Part shown: in pieces, positions 1 through 5,770 of the stretch
Layout of the letters: each line of letters starts with the position of its first letter
How positions within the stretch are numbered: position 1 is the stretch's first letter
DNA from: Psychrobacter sp.
Lineage (GTDB): Bacteria > Pseudomonadota > Gammaproteobacteria > Pseudomonadales > Moraxellaceae
Reading direction: 5' to 3'
DNA length: 5,770 nt
NCBI GenBank assembly: GCA_029264635.1
Contig: JARIAA010000065.1
Coordinates: 1-5,770, forward strand
Program-made: the position numbers and the translations under genes
The notes under the pieces: model-generated
What the model saw: the letters and a program-made list of their open reading frames with translations, nothing else
Database searches by the model: none
Told to the model about the DNA's origin: nothing

Positions 1-1
1 C

Positions 2-73
2 TACACAAGCAACCCTGTCATTATTGGATTTTTGCCAACTGCTCAACAGTACTGGCTAACGACAATGGCATAG
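2..73 (+). CDS. Possible 3' end of a gene cut by the window edge
   Basis: From base 2 a frame stays open for 23 codons and ends with TAG at 71-73. The translated tail ends in GFLPTAQQYWLTTMA, which has a believable protein composition. Another + frame is also open to a TAG at 82-84, so the choice rests on how protein-like the residues look. The palindromic repeat at 128-191 lies shortly downstream, as would fit the end of a transcription unit. I do not recognise the family, and the piece is too short for a functional call. Confidence 0.3.
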   Translation, partial: YTSNPVIIGFLPTAQQYWLTTMA

Positions 74-127
74 GCCAGCTATAGTCCGTACAAAATAAAA
101 GTGTCATGTATTTTATCTGGAGGCAAG

Positions 128-191
128 GCGGATAAAAATTTTCTTGCTTGCTGTGCCTACGCAGACAGAGGCTACAAAAATTTCTATCCGC
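128..191. repeat. Imperfect inverted repeat, possible dispersed intergenic palindrome
   Basis: The arms at 128-142 (GCGGATAAAAATTTT) and 177-191 (AAAATTTCTATCCGC) are complementary at 14 of 15 positions. The 34-base interior can fold again: CTGTGC at 151-156 faces GCAGACAG at 161-168 with a two-base bulge, and GCCT at 155-158 faces AGGC at 169-172. The region is non-coding and lies just past the possible gene end at 73. It could be a member of a dispersed palindromic intergenic repeat family, or a structured 3' end. It resembles sequences I associate with Psychrobacter intergenic regions, but that is an impression, not a comparison. Confidence 0.5.
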
Positions 192-304
192 ATAAATGGT
201 TTAAATATATCTAACCGCTACTCTCAGCTACTCAAATAGCTGTCATCTGCCCTAAATACGCAAAAACTAATGCTGGATGGTCACTGAGCTAATGGTCATA
301 GCTG

Positions 305-493
305 TCACGCTAGGACTACTGTACCAGCTGGTATCATGACAGGCCCTTGAACGGCGAATTGTCCACCACTTGAAGGCGCAAATATATTGACAACACTGGC
401 GCTTAAAAATGCAAACAATGCAAACAATGCAAACATAGCAAAGCTGTCTGCTGAGGCGTTATTAATAAAAAACTCAGTGACCTCGGTACTCAT
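305..493 (-). CDS. Putative small single-pass membrane protein, 62 residues
   Basis: The frame runs from ATG at 493-491 to TGA at 307-305. The product has a short polar N-terminus with Asp and Glu, a hydrophobic stretch at about residues 17-38 rich in Phe, Ala and Leu that could span the membrane, and a Gly/Pro/Val-rich tail ending GTVVLA. The core contains FAM-FAL-FAL-FAF, encoded by a 9-base tandem repeat. No ribosome binding site lies at a normal distance from this ATG; the nearest, AGGGG at 518-514, is 20 bases upstream and better placed for a five-codon frame at 504-490 whose stop overlaps this start. I do not recognise the protein. It is flanked by spacers on both sides, so it may be a chance frame; protein-like composition is the main support. 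Confidence 0.35.
   Translation of the reverse strand: MSTEVTEFFINNASADSFAMFALFALFAFLSASVVNIFAPSSGGQFAVQGPVMIPAGTVVLA
410..436. repeat. Three-copy 9-base tandem repeat
   Basis: The units at 410-418 and 419-427 are identical (tgcaaacaa). The third, at 428-436, differs in its last base. A more degenerate copy may follow at 437-445. Because the unit is nine bases, gain or loss of a copy would lengthen or shorten the hydrophobic segment of the 62-residue minus-strand frame by three residues without shifting it. Confidence 0.8.
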
Positions 494-504
494 AGAGATG
501 CCAT
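490..504 (-). CDS. Possible leader mini-ORF (MASL) overlapping the next start
   Basis: On the minus strand ATG GCA TCT CTA TGA begins at 504, nine bases after an AGGGG motif (518-514). Its TGA (492-490) overlaps the ATG (493-491) of the 62-codon frame in an ATGA junction. This is the arrangement used for termination-reinitiation coupling. It is the only sign of a ribosome binding site for the downstream frame. With only five codons, chance is a serious alternative. Confidence 0.2.
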   Translation of the reverse strand: MASL

Positions 505-1104
505 TGAGATTTGCCCCTGCTTAAAAACTAACAAACAAGCTCATTAGCCACTCAATCAATAAATGCAATACTTAGTGACTGTGAAAACGTGATAATTGGC
601 CAATAAAGCACCCACGCTTTTAGTAAATAGGTATATCGAATATAAGTGCTAACTTGCCAGCATAGTCAATAATTAATAATGTTGTCACATAGTCTGTGAT
701 AACATCTTAGCTATTATAATTGTGATTCCATATAGCTATTTATTAAGCTCGTGAGCCTTATTTAAGAGGCAACCGTAGTAACAAATATATCGATGCTGAC
801 ACTATATTCTAGGTTTAACGTCATCAATAACACATCACTTGCTGTTTCAATAAAAGCAAAGTATTTTCTTAAACTTTGAACTTGAGTAATGGTTAAGAAT
901 TTCTTTCAAATTCTTAGTAGCGCTGTAGAACATAGTGGTTATCTAAAGTCTTTAAAAATGACTATTTCAGACGTTTTTTAACGAACCAAATACCCACTGC
1001 TAGTATCACTTAATCACTACAAAATTATCTCTTAATTTATAGCAATTTATCGTAAATTATCATACTATTTATGGCTAAAATAAAATTTTGCATGAGTAAT
1101 TTAC
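505..1104. other. AT-rich intergenic region without a convincing gene
   Basis: About 600 bases upstream of the WavE gene contain no protein-like frame, tRNA or rRNA that I can see. The region is AT-rich and includes a perfect 9-bp inverted repeat at 894-916. TACTAT at 1063-1068 and TAAAAT at 1076-1081 could serve as -10 elements for the WavE gene, but neither has a good -35 at 16-18 bases, so no promoter is called. The length leaves room for regulatory sites or a small RNA that cannot be identified by eye. Confidence 0.6.
894..916. repeat. Perfect 9-bp inverted repeat in the spacer
   Basis: TAAGAATTT at 894-902 and AAATTCTTA at 908-916 are exact reverse complements around a CTTTC loop. There is no following T tract, so it does not look like a terminator. 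An operator site or a chance AT-rich palindrome are both possible. It lies about 200 bases before the WavE start. Confidence 0.45.
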
Positions 1105-1109
1105 AAGGG
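1105..1109 (+). promoter_or_regulatory. Ribosome binding site of the WavE gene
   Basis: AAGGG ends five bases before the ATG at 1115, a usable Shine-Dalgarno spacing. It supports this start, which also places the family's VFQG motif near the N-terminus as expected. Confidence 0.6.
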
Positions 1110-1114
1110 CAATT

Positions 1115-2257
1115 ATGATTAAAAGCAAAAAGATAACCGTTGTTTTTCAGGGATATATCGATCCAAAAAAACTGGGCTCAGGAGCTACGGACGGTACGGA
1201 TTTTTTGTATAACTTAGCACAAACTAAAGTTGCCCTTCCCAAGGCAAAAATTGTATTATCAACTTGGAATAGTTTTGAGTTTCCAGCTGATTATAATACC
1301 GCTGAGAAACTTGGCGTTGATCAACTAGTTCTCAATTCAGATCCTTGTGGACTACCGAATATCAGATTTGGTTTCGATGCACCAAACAACGCTAATCGTC
1401 AAATTACTTCAGCGTCTGCTGGAATGGCGTTAGTTGATACCAAATATGCCCTAAAGCTACGTGCTGATAGTTTTTTGACCAGCTCAAACCTGCTAACCAT
1501 TTATGATCACTATTTAGATGCTGTGCAGCGTGGTGCGCCAGCCATCGATAGTGATACCCTAACGACTAAAAATAAAACTAAAAAACAGAAATCAAAAAAT
1601 GAAAAGCTTAATAAAACAAAAACTAGTAGCAATAAATTAGGAAAAAAGCGGAATAAAAAGTATTCACCTATTGCTGTCGCTAGCTTCTTTACTATTGATC
1701 CTAGTATTTACCAGCACATGGCATTTCATGTTAGCGATTGGGTCCAATTTGGTCGTCGAAAAGTACTGCAAGAGTATTGGGCAGTTAAACCTATGACTAA
1801 AAAAAATGCTACTTACTTTGAGGATAACGATCATGACAAAGAAGCAAGCTTTTATGATGATCAATTTCGAACTAGGCTAGCGGTTGAGCAGCATATTGCT
1901 ACTAAATATGCACAAGCTCGTGGTTACAAAGTGCCTAAGCATTACAATGAGACTGATCAGAGTATTTTAAAAGGATACAATCGCTTTTTGGCAGAGCATT
2001 TTATTGTTTTAGATTTAGATCAAATCGGACTTGTTTTTCCAAAATATGATTGGGTCAAAAACGATGATTTTGCAGTAATTAATTGTGTGAATCACGAGGA
2101 TTGGTATCGTTTATTTAATGACTATTGGCAGATCAATGCCCCTAATCAAGAGTTGTTGGAAGCGGCAGATCAACGTCAAGCTTTAAAACGTAATATTGCA
2201 AATAATATTACTGCCGATAACGTGACAATAAGTCAAATCTATACTCAGTACAGTTAA
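1115..2257 (+). CDS. WavE-family lipopolysaccharide/LOS synthesis protein
   Basis: The 380-residue product resembles the WavE lipopolysaccharide synthesis family (Pfam PF07507), named after the Vibrio cholerae LPS core gene wavE and thought to act as a cytoplasmic glycosyltransferase. Family-like landmarks, in order, are VFQG (10-13), VLSTW (47-51), a central NRQ (94-96), KLRAD (114-118), FHVSDWVQFG (204-213) and a C-terminal part with QSILKGYNRFLAEHF (282-296). There is no signal peptide or membrane segment. Between KLRAD and the SDW motif lies a lysine-rich, low-complexity insert (residues 152-182) that I do not expect in the family. The gene appears monocistronic: it has its own ribosome binding site and ends 43 bases before a strong hairpin terminator. 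It converges with a capsule-type operon, which fits a role in the surface glycan. The sugar transferred cannot be deduced. Confidence 0.82.
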   Translation: MIKSKKITVVFQGYIDPKKLGSGATDGTDFLYNLAQTKVALPKAKIVLSTWNSFEFPADYNTAEKLGVDQLVLNSDPCGLPNIRFGFDAPNNANRQITSASAGMALVDTKYALKLRADSFLTSSNLLTIYDHYLDAVQRGAPAIDSDTLTTKNKTKKQKSKNEKLNKTKTSSNKLGKKRNKKYSPIAVASFFTIDPSIYQHMAFHVSDWVQFGRRKVLQEYWAVKPMTKKNATYFEDNDHDKEASFYDDQFRTRLAVEQHIATKYAQARGYKVPKHYNETDQSILKGYNRFLAEHFIVLDLDQIGLVFPKYDWVKNDDFAVINCVNHEDWYRLFNDYWQINAPNQELLEAADQRQALKRNIANNITADNVTISQIYTQYS

Positions 2258-2300
2258 ATGTTTGAGGAAGGATTTTAAAAGATTTATTTAGTCGAGCAAT

Positions 2301-2332
2301 AAAAAAGCAGCTAATAACTTAGCTGCTTTTTT
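2301..2332. terminator. Bidirectional Rho-independent terminator
   Basis: The arms at 2301-2314 (AAAAAAGCAGCTAA) and 2319-2332 (TTAGCTGCTTTTTT) are perfect 14-base complements around a TAAC loop. The GC-containing core is flanked by A6 and T6 tracts, so an intrinsic terminator forms on either strand. It lies between the convergent WavE gene (stop at 2257) and the minus-strand operon (last stop at 2388) and probably serves both. Confidence 0.92.
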
Positions 2333-2387
2333 ATTTTAAATGCTGCTGCTATAATTTTATTAAGTGGATAGAGATATTAGTCTTCTA

Positions 2388-3128
2388 TCAAATTTTTAAT
2401 ATATCTGACTTAAGTCCATTTTGCAACAAGTTAGAATATTCATCAGGAGTGCCACAAAAGTCAATTTCGTTATCATGGATACAGTGATAACGCACAGTTG
2501 CACCTTGTTCAATAAGCAAATTGTAGATAGGGGCGATGTATAACTCATTATTCACTAACAAGTTTTGTGCTTTGGCTTTGGCTATTAATTCTATATAAAG
2601 CGTTTTACTAGCAAAATAATATAGGCCATCACTGCACAAGTCTGAGATCCGCTGCTTTTCAGTAGTACGAACAACTTTGTCATTTTCATCTACGGCAATA
2701 AATGACCAATGCTTGCCGGCACCGCGAAACACTTCTAGATAGCCTGCACAATTATCCAAAAAGTCAGGTTTCGTAAAGCCATAACGAAAGGTGTCAATAT
2801 TAAAAATAAACAAAGGCTCGTTATTATCAATATTAGGGTTCTCAATGCCAAGTAATACTGTTTCAGCTTGGCCTTGAGTTTCGAAATCAAGTACCTTAAT
2901 CATATAGTGCTTAATACCAAGCTCATAAAGACGAGTCTCAACAAACTGTTTGGTATTAAAACTATCGCGCAATATGATAACAAACAGCTCTGTATCAAAA
3001 TAGCTCTCGAACGATTTAAGCGCTAAATCAAATACATAGCTATCATTTATAGGTAATTGATATTTTGGAATTTCATACCCAGCTTTAAAGAAGCGACTGC
3101 TAAGTCCAGCCATCGGAATCACAATCAT
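2388..3128 (-). CDS. Nucleotidyltransferase (NTP_transferase family) for glycan precursor activation
   Basis: The 246-residue product is of the usual size for a single-domain sugar- or alcohol-phosphate nucleotidyltransferase (PF00483-like Rossmann fold). It would join an NTP to a phosphorylated substrate, giving NDP-X and pyrophosphate. Visible motifs are the N-terminal loop PMAGLSSRF with Arg12, the PKYQLP segment with Lys22, GQAETV (86-91) in the base-binding region, FNID with Asp112 as probable metal ligand, DGLYYF (167-172) and FCGTPDEY (224-231). All expected catalytic residues seem present, so it should be active. The ATG directly follows the stop codon of the upstream gene (TAAATG) and has GGAG at 3138-3135, six bases away, so it can initiate on its own. 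It is the last gene of the operon. Its substrate is unknown; the upstream kinase domain suggests a phosphorylated small molecule made in the same pathway. Confidence 0.85.
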   Translation of the reverse strand: MIVIPMAGLSSRFFKAGYEIPKYQLPINDSYVFDLALKSFESYFDTELFVIILRDSFNTKQFVETRLYELGIKHYMIKVLDFETQGQAETVLLGIENPNIDNNEPLFIFNIDTFRYGFTKPDFLDNCAGYLEVFRGAGKHWSFIAVDENDKVVRTTEKQRISDLCSDGLYYFASKTLYIELIAKAKAQNLLVNNELYIAPIYNLLIEQGATVRYHCIHDNEIDFCGTPDEYSNLLQNGLKSDILKI

Positions 3129-3962
3129 TTATCTCTCCAAAATATTATTGCAAGCTTGGTCATTATCGACTACGCCAATATCGGTATCAGTATGGGCGTG
3201 ATAAACATAATGTTTGTATAAGCGAAAAGCATTGATCAACATGGCATCTTGTCGATCTGGCCTATCATTATGTAGGGGTGGCATGGATAAAAATAGCAGT
3301 ACTACCGCTGGCATAATATCACTTATCTCTATACCATCAGCAAAGCAGAATTGTAAAAAGTCCGCTTGAATACGCTCCAAACGCTCATCCATATCGAAAT
3401 GAATGACTTTTCCTAGTTTTTCTACTGTATTATCAGACAAAATCTCAAACCTACCAGCAATGATAAAGTCATACATGCCGATTACCGAGTGAGCAAGTTT
3501 AGCTAAATCGTAAGTCATATCACCAAAAATACTAAAATTGTCATTGCAATCCAAACCTCGTGGATCAATTAATTTTAGCCTGCGACCACGAGTATCAAAC
3601 AGCATATTACTAAAGCATAAATCTCCGTGCATAATGACAGGATGACCTGGCAAATCAAGCATTTTCCCAATACAATCCTCAGCAATATCGAGTATAGAAC
3701 CAAGCTTAACTCCTTGATAAAAGATAGGAGTTTGTAGATCAGTTTGTGCTGACTCTTTATATTCATTCAGGCGACTAAAGGTCTTATTGCGGTATAAATC
3801 TTCTCGGTAGTCGTCAAGTTTTCTAGCATCGAGGTAGGATATATGTTCTTGATTAGCAGCATGACTAAAATAGTCTTTGACTAGATCAAAGGTATTGTGC
3901 CAAAACCAAATAGGGTTACGCCCATGAACATATAACTCATTTAAGGGAAGTAGTGGCAAAAA

Positions 3963-3965
3963 CTA
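3963..3965 (-). other. Second in-frame stop (TAG) in the kinase fusion gene
   Basis: TAG at codon 270 separates a YYCL end from FLPLLPLNELYV, at the junction leading into the kinase domain. The frame continues for 277 sense codons to the natural TAA. From memory of related proteins a Glu is likely here, which would make this a GAG to TAG change; that is inference. Confidence 0.85.
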
Positions 3966-4580
3966 CAAGCAATAGTAAGTGGTAATACCATCTTGCAGGC
4001 GACCGCTGTCAAGGAGCTGTGGAGTAAAGCGCTTCAGCTTAGGAGGAAGATTAGAAAACCAGTAAATTTCAGCTTGAATTTTGATATCATGAGCACTAGT
4101 CTTGGTTATCGTACCTGATTCAATAATTAAGGCATTAAACGAGCGCTGAGTGGTAATACTAGATCTGGCATCAAAATAGCTATTAAAGTGGCTACAATTA
4201 TACCAGTCTATCGGTTGGACCTCGCTCATTGCAATGCTGTCTTTATAATACGTTATCGCGGCAGGAAAACTGTTAATAGATAGTGCTAACGCATTAACTA
4301 AATTGGCTTTAGAAGAAAACGCAAAATATCCAAGCCAACGCGAATCACTGTCCTGACGCTGATATCTTTCGTACCAATCACTTTGCCTTCCCAGGCCCGC
4401 TATAGCAATGCAGTCCGTATTAAATGGGATGTCATTTAAGAGGCGATTACCTTGTAAGATTCGAATTTTTTCGTCAGGATTAATAGTCTCTGTGGTAAGT
4501 ACCTGTAATATAGCCTCAGCAAACCTAATGCTGTCACAAATATTTTGAACGTTAACCTTGAGTTTAGTAATGACTACTTC

Positions 4581-4583
4581 TTA
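4581..4583 (-). other. First in-frame stop (TAA) in the kinase fusion gene
   Basis: TAA at codon 64 follows KNYQLTIN and precedes EVVITKLKV, within the N-terminal nucleotidyltransferase-like domain. It leaves only a 63-residue product. The frame is then open for 205 codons up to the second stop. A single substitution from GAA, CAA or AAA would explain it. Confidence 0.85.
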
Positions 4584-4768
4584 ATTAATAGTCAGCTGGT
4601 AATTCTTTGGTAGGGTAACAATAATTTTTTCATCAGGAAAATACTTTCGGAAGTTGCTAACTTGCAATTCAAGCAATTTTTTATTACCAATGGGTAGCAT
4701 ACAAGGAGGTATTGGACCAATTTCCGCTTCAAGTTCAGCATTTACAAACTTTGATGAATGAATAATTA

Positions 4769-5140
4769 TCATTTTGTCATACCTAATAGCTTGCAAATCT
4801 CAGGATAGGATAAGTTTAAAAATTCATCAGGACGGATCGCTTTATCATCAATATAAAACCCTTCAAACCCACACCACGGCTTTCCTACATAAATCTCATC
4901 ATAAGGCACATCATGCTCAGCGAGCCAATCTATGATAATAGGCAGAGTATTTTTATTAATTTCACCAACATTGCCTGAATAAGTGCGCATATTACGACTA
5001 GTATTTAAAACGATAGTAAAACCTTGACTATGATAATCTCGGAGCTTATCAATCATAGCGAGTATAGGTTTTGCATTTTTGTAGTCAGAATTTTCAGTCT
5101 TACATATAGTATCGTCTATATCAAAGATAAGTCGCTTCAT
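4769..5140 (-). CDS. HAD-superfamily capsule biosynthesis phosphatase (EcbF/BcbF type)
   Basis: The 123-residue product contains all HAD motifs: DIDDT at 7-11 (Asp7 nucleophile, Asp9 acid/base), NTSRN at 46-50 for motif II, Lys87 in GKPW for motif III, and IDDK with Asp98 and Asp99 for motif IV. It is short and lacks a large cap domain, as do EcbF of Actinobacillus pleuropneumoniae and BcbF of Pasteurella multocida (TIGR01689). It should be a cytoplasmic Mg-dependent phosphatase acting on a small phosphorylated intermediate. It is the first gene of the minus-strand operon; its TGA overlaps the ATG of the kinase fusion gene by four bases, implying translational coupling. No clear Shine-Dalgarno precedes its ATG, where the upstream bases are AT-rich, so translation may be weak. 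The start is supported because motif I begins at residue 7, as usual in the family. Confidence 0.88.
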   Translation of the reverse strand: MKRLIFDIDDTICKTENSDYKNAKPILAMIDKLRDYHSQGFTIVLNTSRNMRTYSGNVGEINKNTLPIIIDWLAEHDVPYDEIYVGKPWCGFEGFYIDDKAIRPDEFLNLSYPEICKLLGMTK

Positions 5141-5538
5141 AAATATTATTTTACCAAAGTAGTTAAATTTAACGATAATTTTAGAACTTTTTAAAAGCTA
5201 TCAGTATGGACTAATAGGTTGATAAGCATAATTATAAATTGGAAAAATTTGTAAGATTACTGCTATTCTTAAGCGTTTAGCGCCATCTAATTTTACACTT
5301 TTATTGGTACAAAAAGACGGAAAAAGGATGCATAAAGAGGTGTTCTAACGTTTTATAGACGATATGTAAAGTAGGTAAAACTTTGACTAAAGTTGTTTTA
5401 TTTTGAGTGCTTTTTCTATACAAATGATATAGATAGGTATAATTGTCTGCTATGAGTATATTTTATCAGTAAATCTAAACGTAGAGAGTTCAGTGATTCT
5501 TATAAAACCTATAGGGATACCTAGCGACTGGCAGACCC
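5141..5538. other. AT-rich spacer upstream of the capsule-type operon
   Basis: About 400 bases hold no protein-like frame on either strand and no recognisable RNA gene. The spacer should contain the operon promoter; the only clear hexamers are TATAAT at 5236-5231 on the minus strand and TATAAT at 5438-5443 on the plus strand, neither with a good -35. A short palindrome, CCTATAGG, lies at 5508-5515. Confidence 0.55.
5231..5236 (-). promoter_or_regulatory. Candidate -10 element for the minus-strand operon
   Basis: The minus strand reads TATAAT at 5236-5231, a perfect sigma-70 -10 match, about 90 bases before the phosphatase ATG. No good -35 hexamer lies 16-18 bases upstream and there is no extended -10 TG. 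In such AT-rich DNA the hexamer can occur by chance. Confidence 0.2.
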
Positions 5539-5769
5539 TTAATCGGCATTTTCTACGTTTAATAAGAGCGCCGCAAAACCCTCTGACGCTCTAGTTTCTA
5601 AACGACTGCTAGTGACTACTTGAACCCCATTACTCGATACAACATTGTAACCATGTTCTTTATTGATTAATATTACGTAGTAGCTTACAGAATTGGTGCG
5701 GCTCGACGGTGTATGCGCTTAAGTGGATTAAAAGGTTTGAGGTAATGCGAGGTTATGTCTAAATACAAT
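5539..5769 (-). pseudogene. Possible gene remnant or frameshifted 3' end at the window edge
   Basis: A minus-strand frame is open for 59 codons from 5718 to a TAA at 5541-5539. Its second half reads like the C-terminus of a protein: YYVILINKEHG, then GVQVVTSSRLETRASEG, ending ALLLNVENAD. It contains no ATG, GTG or TTG and is preceded by a TAA at 5721-5719. In another frame, open from the window edge to a TAA at 5687-5685, the sequence reads DITSHYLKPFNPLKRIHRRA, also plausible. A frameshift between the two would give one gene tail. I do not recognise the family. Chance frames remain possible. Confidence 0.3.
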
Positions 5770-5770
5770 G

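Larger units (their letters stand above)
3129..4772 (-). pseudogene. Nucleotidyltransferase-like/APH-type kinase fusion, interrupted by two in-frame stops
   Basis: One frame runs from ATG at 4772-4770 to TAA at 3131-3129, 547 codons long, broken by TAA at 4583-4581 (codon 64) and TAG at 3965-3963 (codon 270). There is no frameshift, and the sequence between and after the stops is fully protein-like. The N-terminal part (about 1-210) resembles a nucleotidyltransferase: PPCMLPIGN at 22-30 matches the usual PKxLLPIGNKP, but the GxGxR-like loop is absent, and GNR at 108-110 stands where HGDT with its metal-binding Asp is usual. The C-terminal part is an aminoglycoside-phosphotransferase/choline-kinase-like domain with HGDLCFSN (382-389; Asp384 catalytic, Asn389) and IDPRG (Asp403 metal ligand), all intact. 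The start overlaps the phosphatase stop (ATGA), with a weak AGG nine bases upstream. No ATG, GTG or TTG follows the first stop until 4229, and after the second only a TTG (3959) without a clear ribosome site, so the kinase is probably not made. Alternatives are sequencing error or readthrough. Confidence 0.85.

Noticed and set aside
1664..1864. 66-codon minus-strand frame inside the WavE gene
   Set aside because: It lies antisense to a well-supported gene with clear family motifs, and its composition (runs of Ile, Phe and Ser) is that of a shadow frame.
3575..3766. 63-codon minus-strand frame within the kinase region
   Set aside because: It overlaps the kinase domain in another frame on the same strand; HGDLCFSN and IDPRG are in the main frame.
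3129..3959. Separate kinase gene starting at the TTG at 3959
   Set aside because: The frame is continuous with the upstream pieces, the TTG has no convincing ribosome site, and it follows the TAG by one codon; this is the end of a broken gene rather than an independent one.
3129..4772. Non-standard genetic code explaining the internal stops
   Set aside because: The WavE gene and the broken gene's own end use TAA as terminator, so TAA reassignment is not credible; a host with this gene type is expected to use code 11.
4581..4796. 71-codon gene starting at TTG 4796
   Set aside because: The ATG at 4772 overlaps the phosphatase stop in a typical ATGA junction and places the first beta strand at the N-terminus; the TTG would only add residues from within the phosphatase frame.
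5438..5443. Plus-strand TATAAT as a promoter
   Set aside because: No matching -35 element, and the ATG shortly downstream (5452) opens a frame of only six codons.
1..5770. CRISPR array, tRNA, rRNA, insertion sequence or prophage genes
   Set aside because: No regularly spaced repeats, cloverleaf-like sequences, transposase motifs or phage-like proteins are visible in the window.

Overview
The window looks like part of a surface-polysaccharide (LOS or capsule) locus from a gammaproteobacterium. An AT-rich genome, a WavE-family protein, a capsule-type phosphatase and nucleotidyltransferase, and long AT-rich spacers with palindromic repeats suggest a Moraxellaceae member, most likely Psychrobacter. 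That taxonomic guess rests on general resemblance only; no marker gene is present.

Layout. Bases 1-73 may hold the 3' end of a + strand gene cut by the window edge. An imperfect palindromic repeat follows at 128-191, then a possible 62-codon small membrane protein on the minus strand (305-493). About 620 bases without a convincing gene lead to a complete + strand gene for a WavE-family LPS/LOS synthesis protein (1115-2257), which carries an unusual lysine-rich insert. A perfect 14-bp hairpin with A and T tracts (2301-2332) ends this gene and, facing the other way, the convergent minus-strand operon.

The minus-strand operon runs from 5140 down to 2388. In transcription order it holds a small HAD phosphatase of the EcbF/BcbF capsule type, a long reading frame of 547 sense-length codons (nucleotidyltransferase-like N-terminal domain plus APH-type kinase C-terminal domain), and a sugar-1-phosphate-type nucleotidyltransferase. 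The genes overlap by 4 bases or abut directly. The middle gene is interrupted by two in-frame stop codons (TAA at codon 64, TAG at codon 270) with no frameshift anywhere, and every piece still reads as protein. It is best called a recently inactivated pseudogene; a sequence error or readthrough cannot be excluded. Phosphatase, kinase and nucleotidyltransferase together suggest a pathway that phosphorylates and nucleotide-activates a small molecule for transfer to a surface glycan. The substrate cannot be read from the sequence.

Upstream of the operon (5141-5538) I see no gene. At 5539-5769 the minus strand has protein-like frames without a usable start, possibly a gene remnant or a gene continuing past the edge with a frameshift.

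The most noteworthy points are the doubly interrupted fusion gene with intact neighbours, the altered active-site motif in its N-terminal domain, the lysine-rich insert in the WavE protein, and the small membrane-protein frame preceded by a five-codon overlapping leader.
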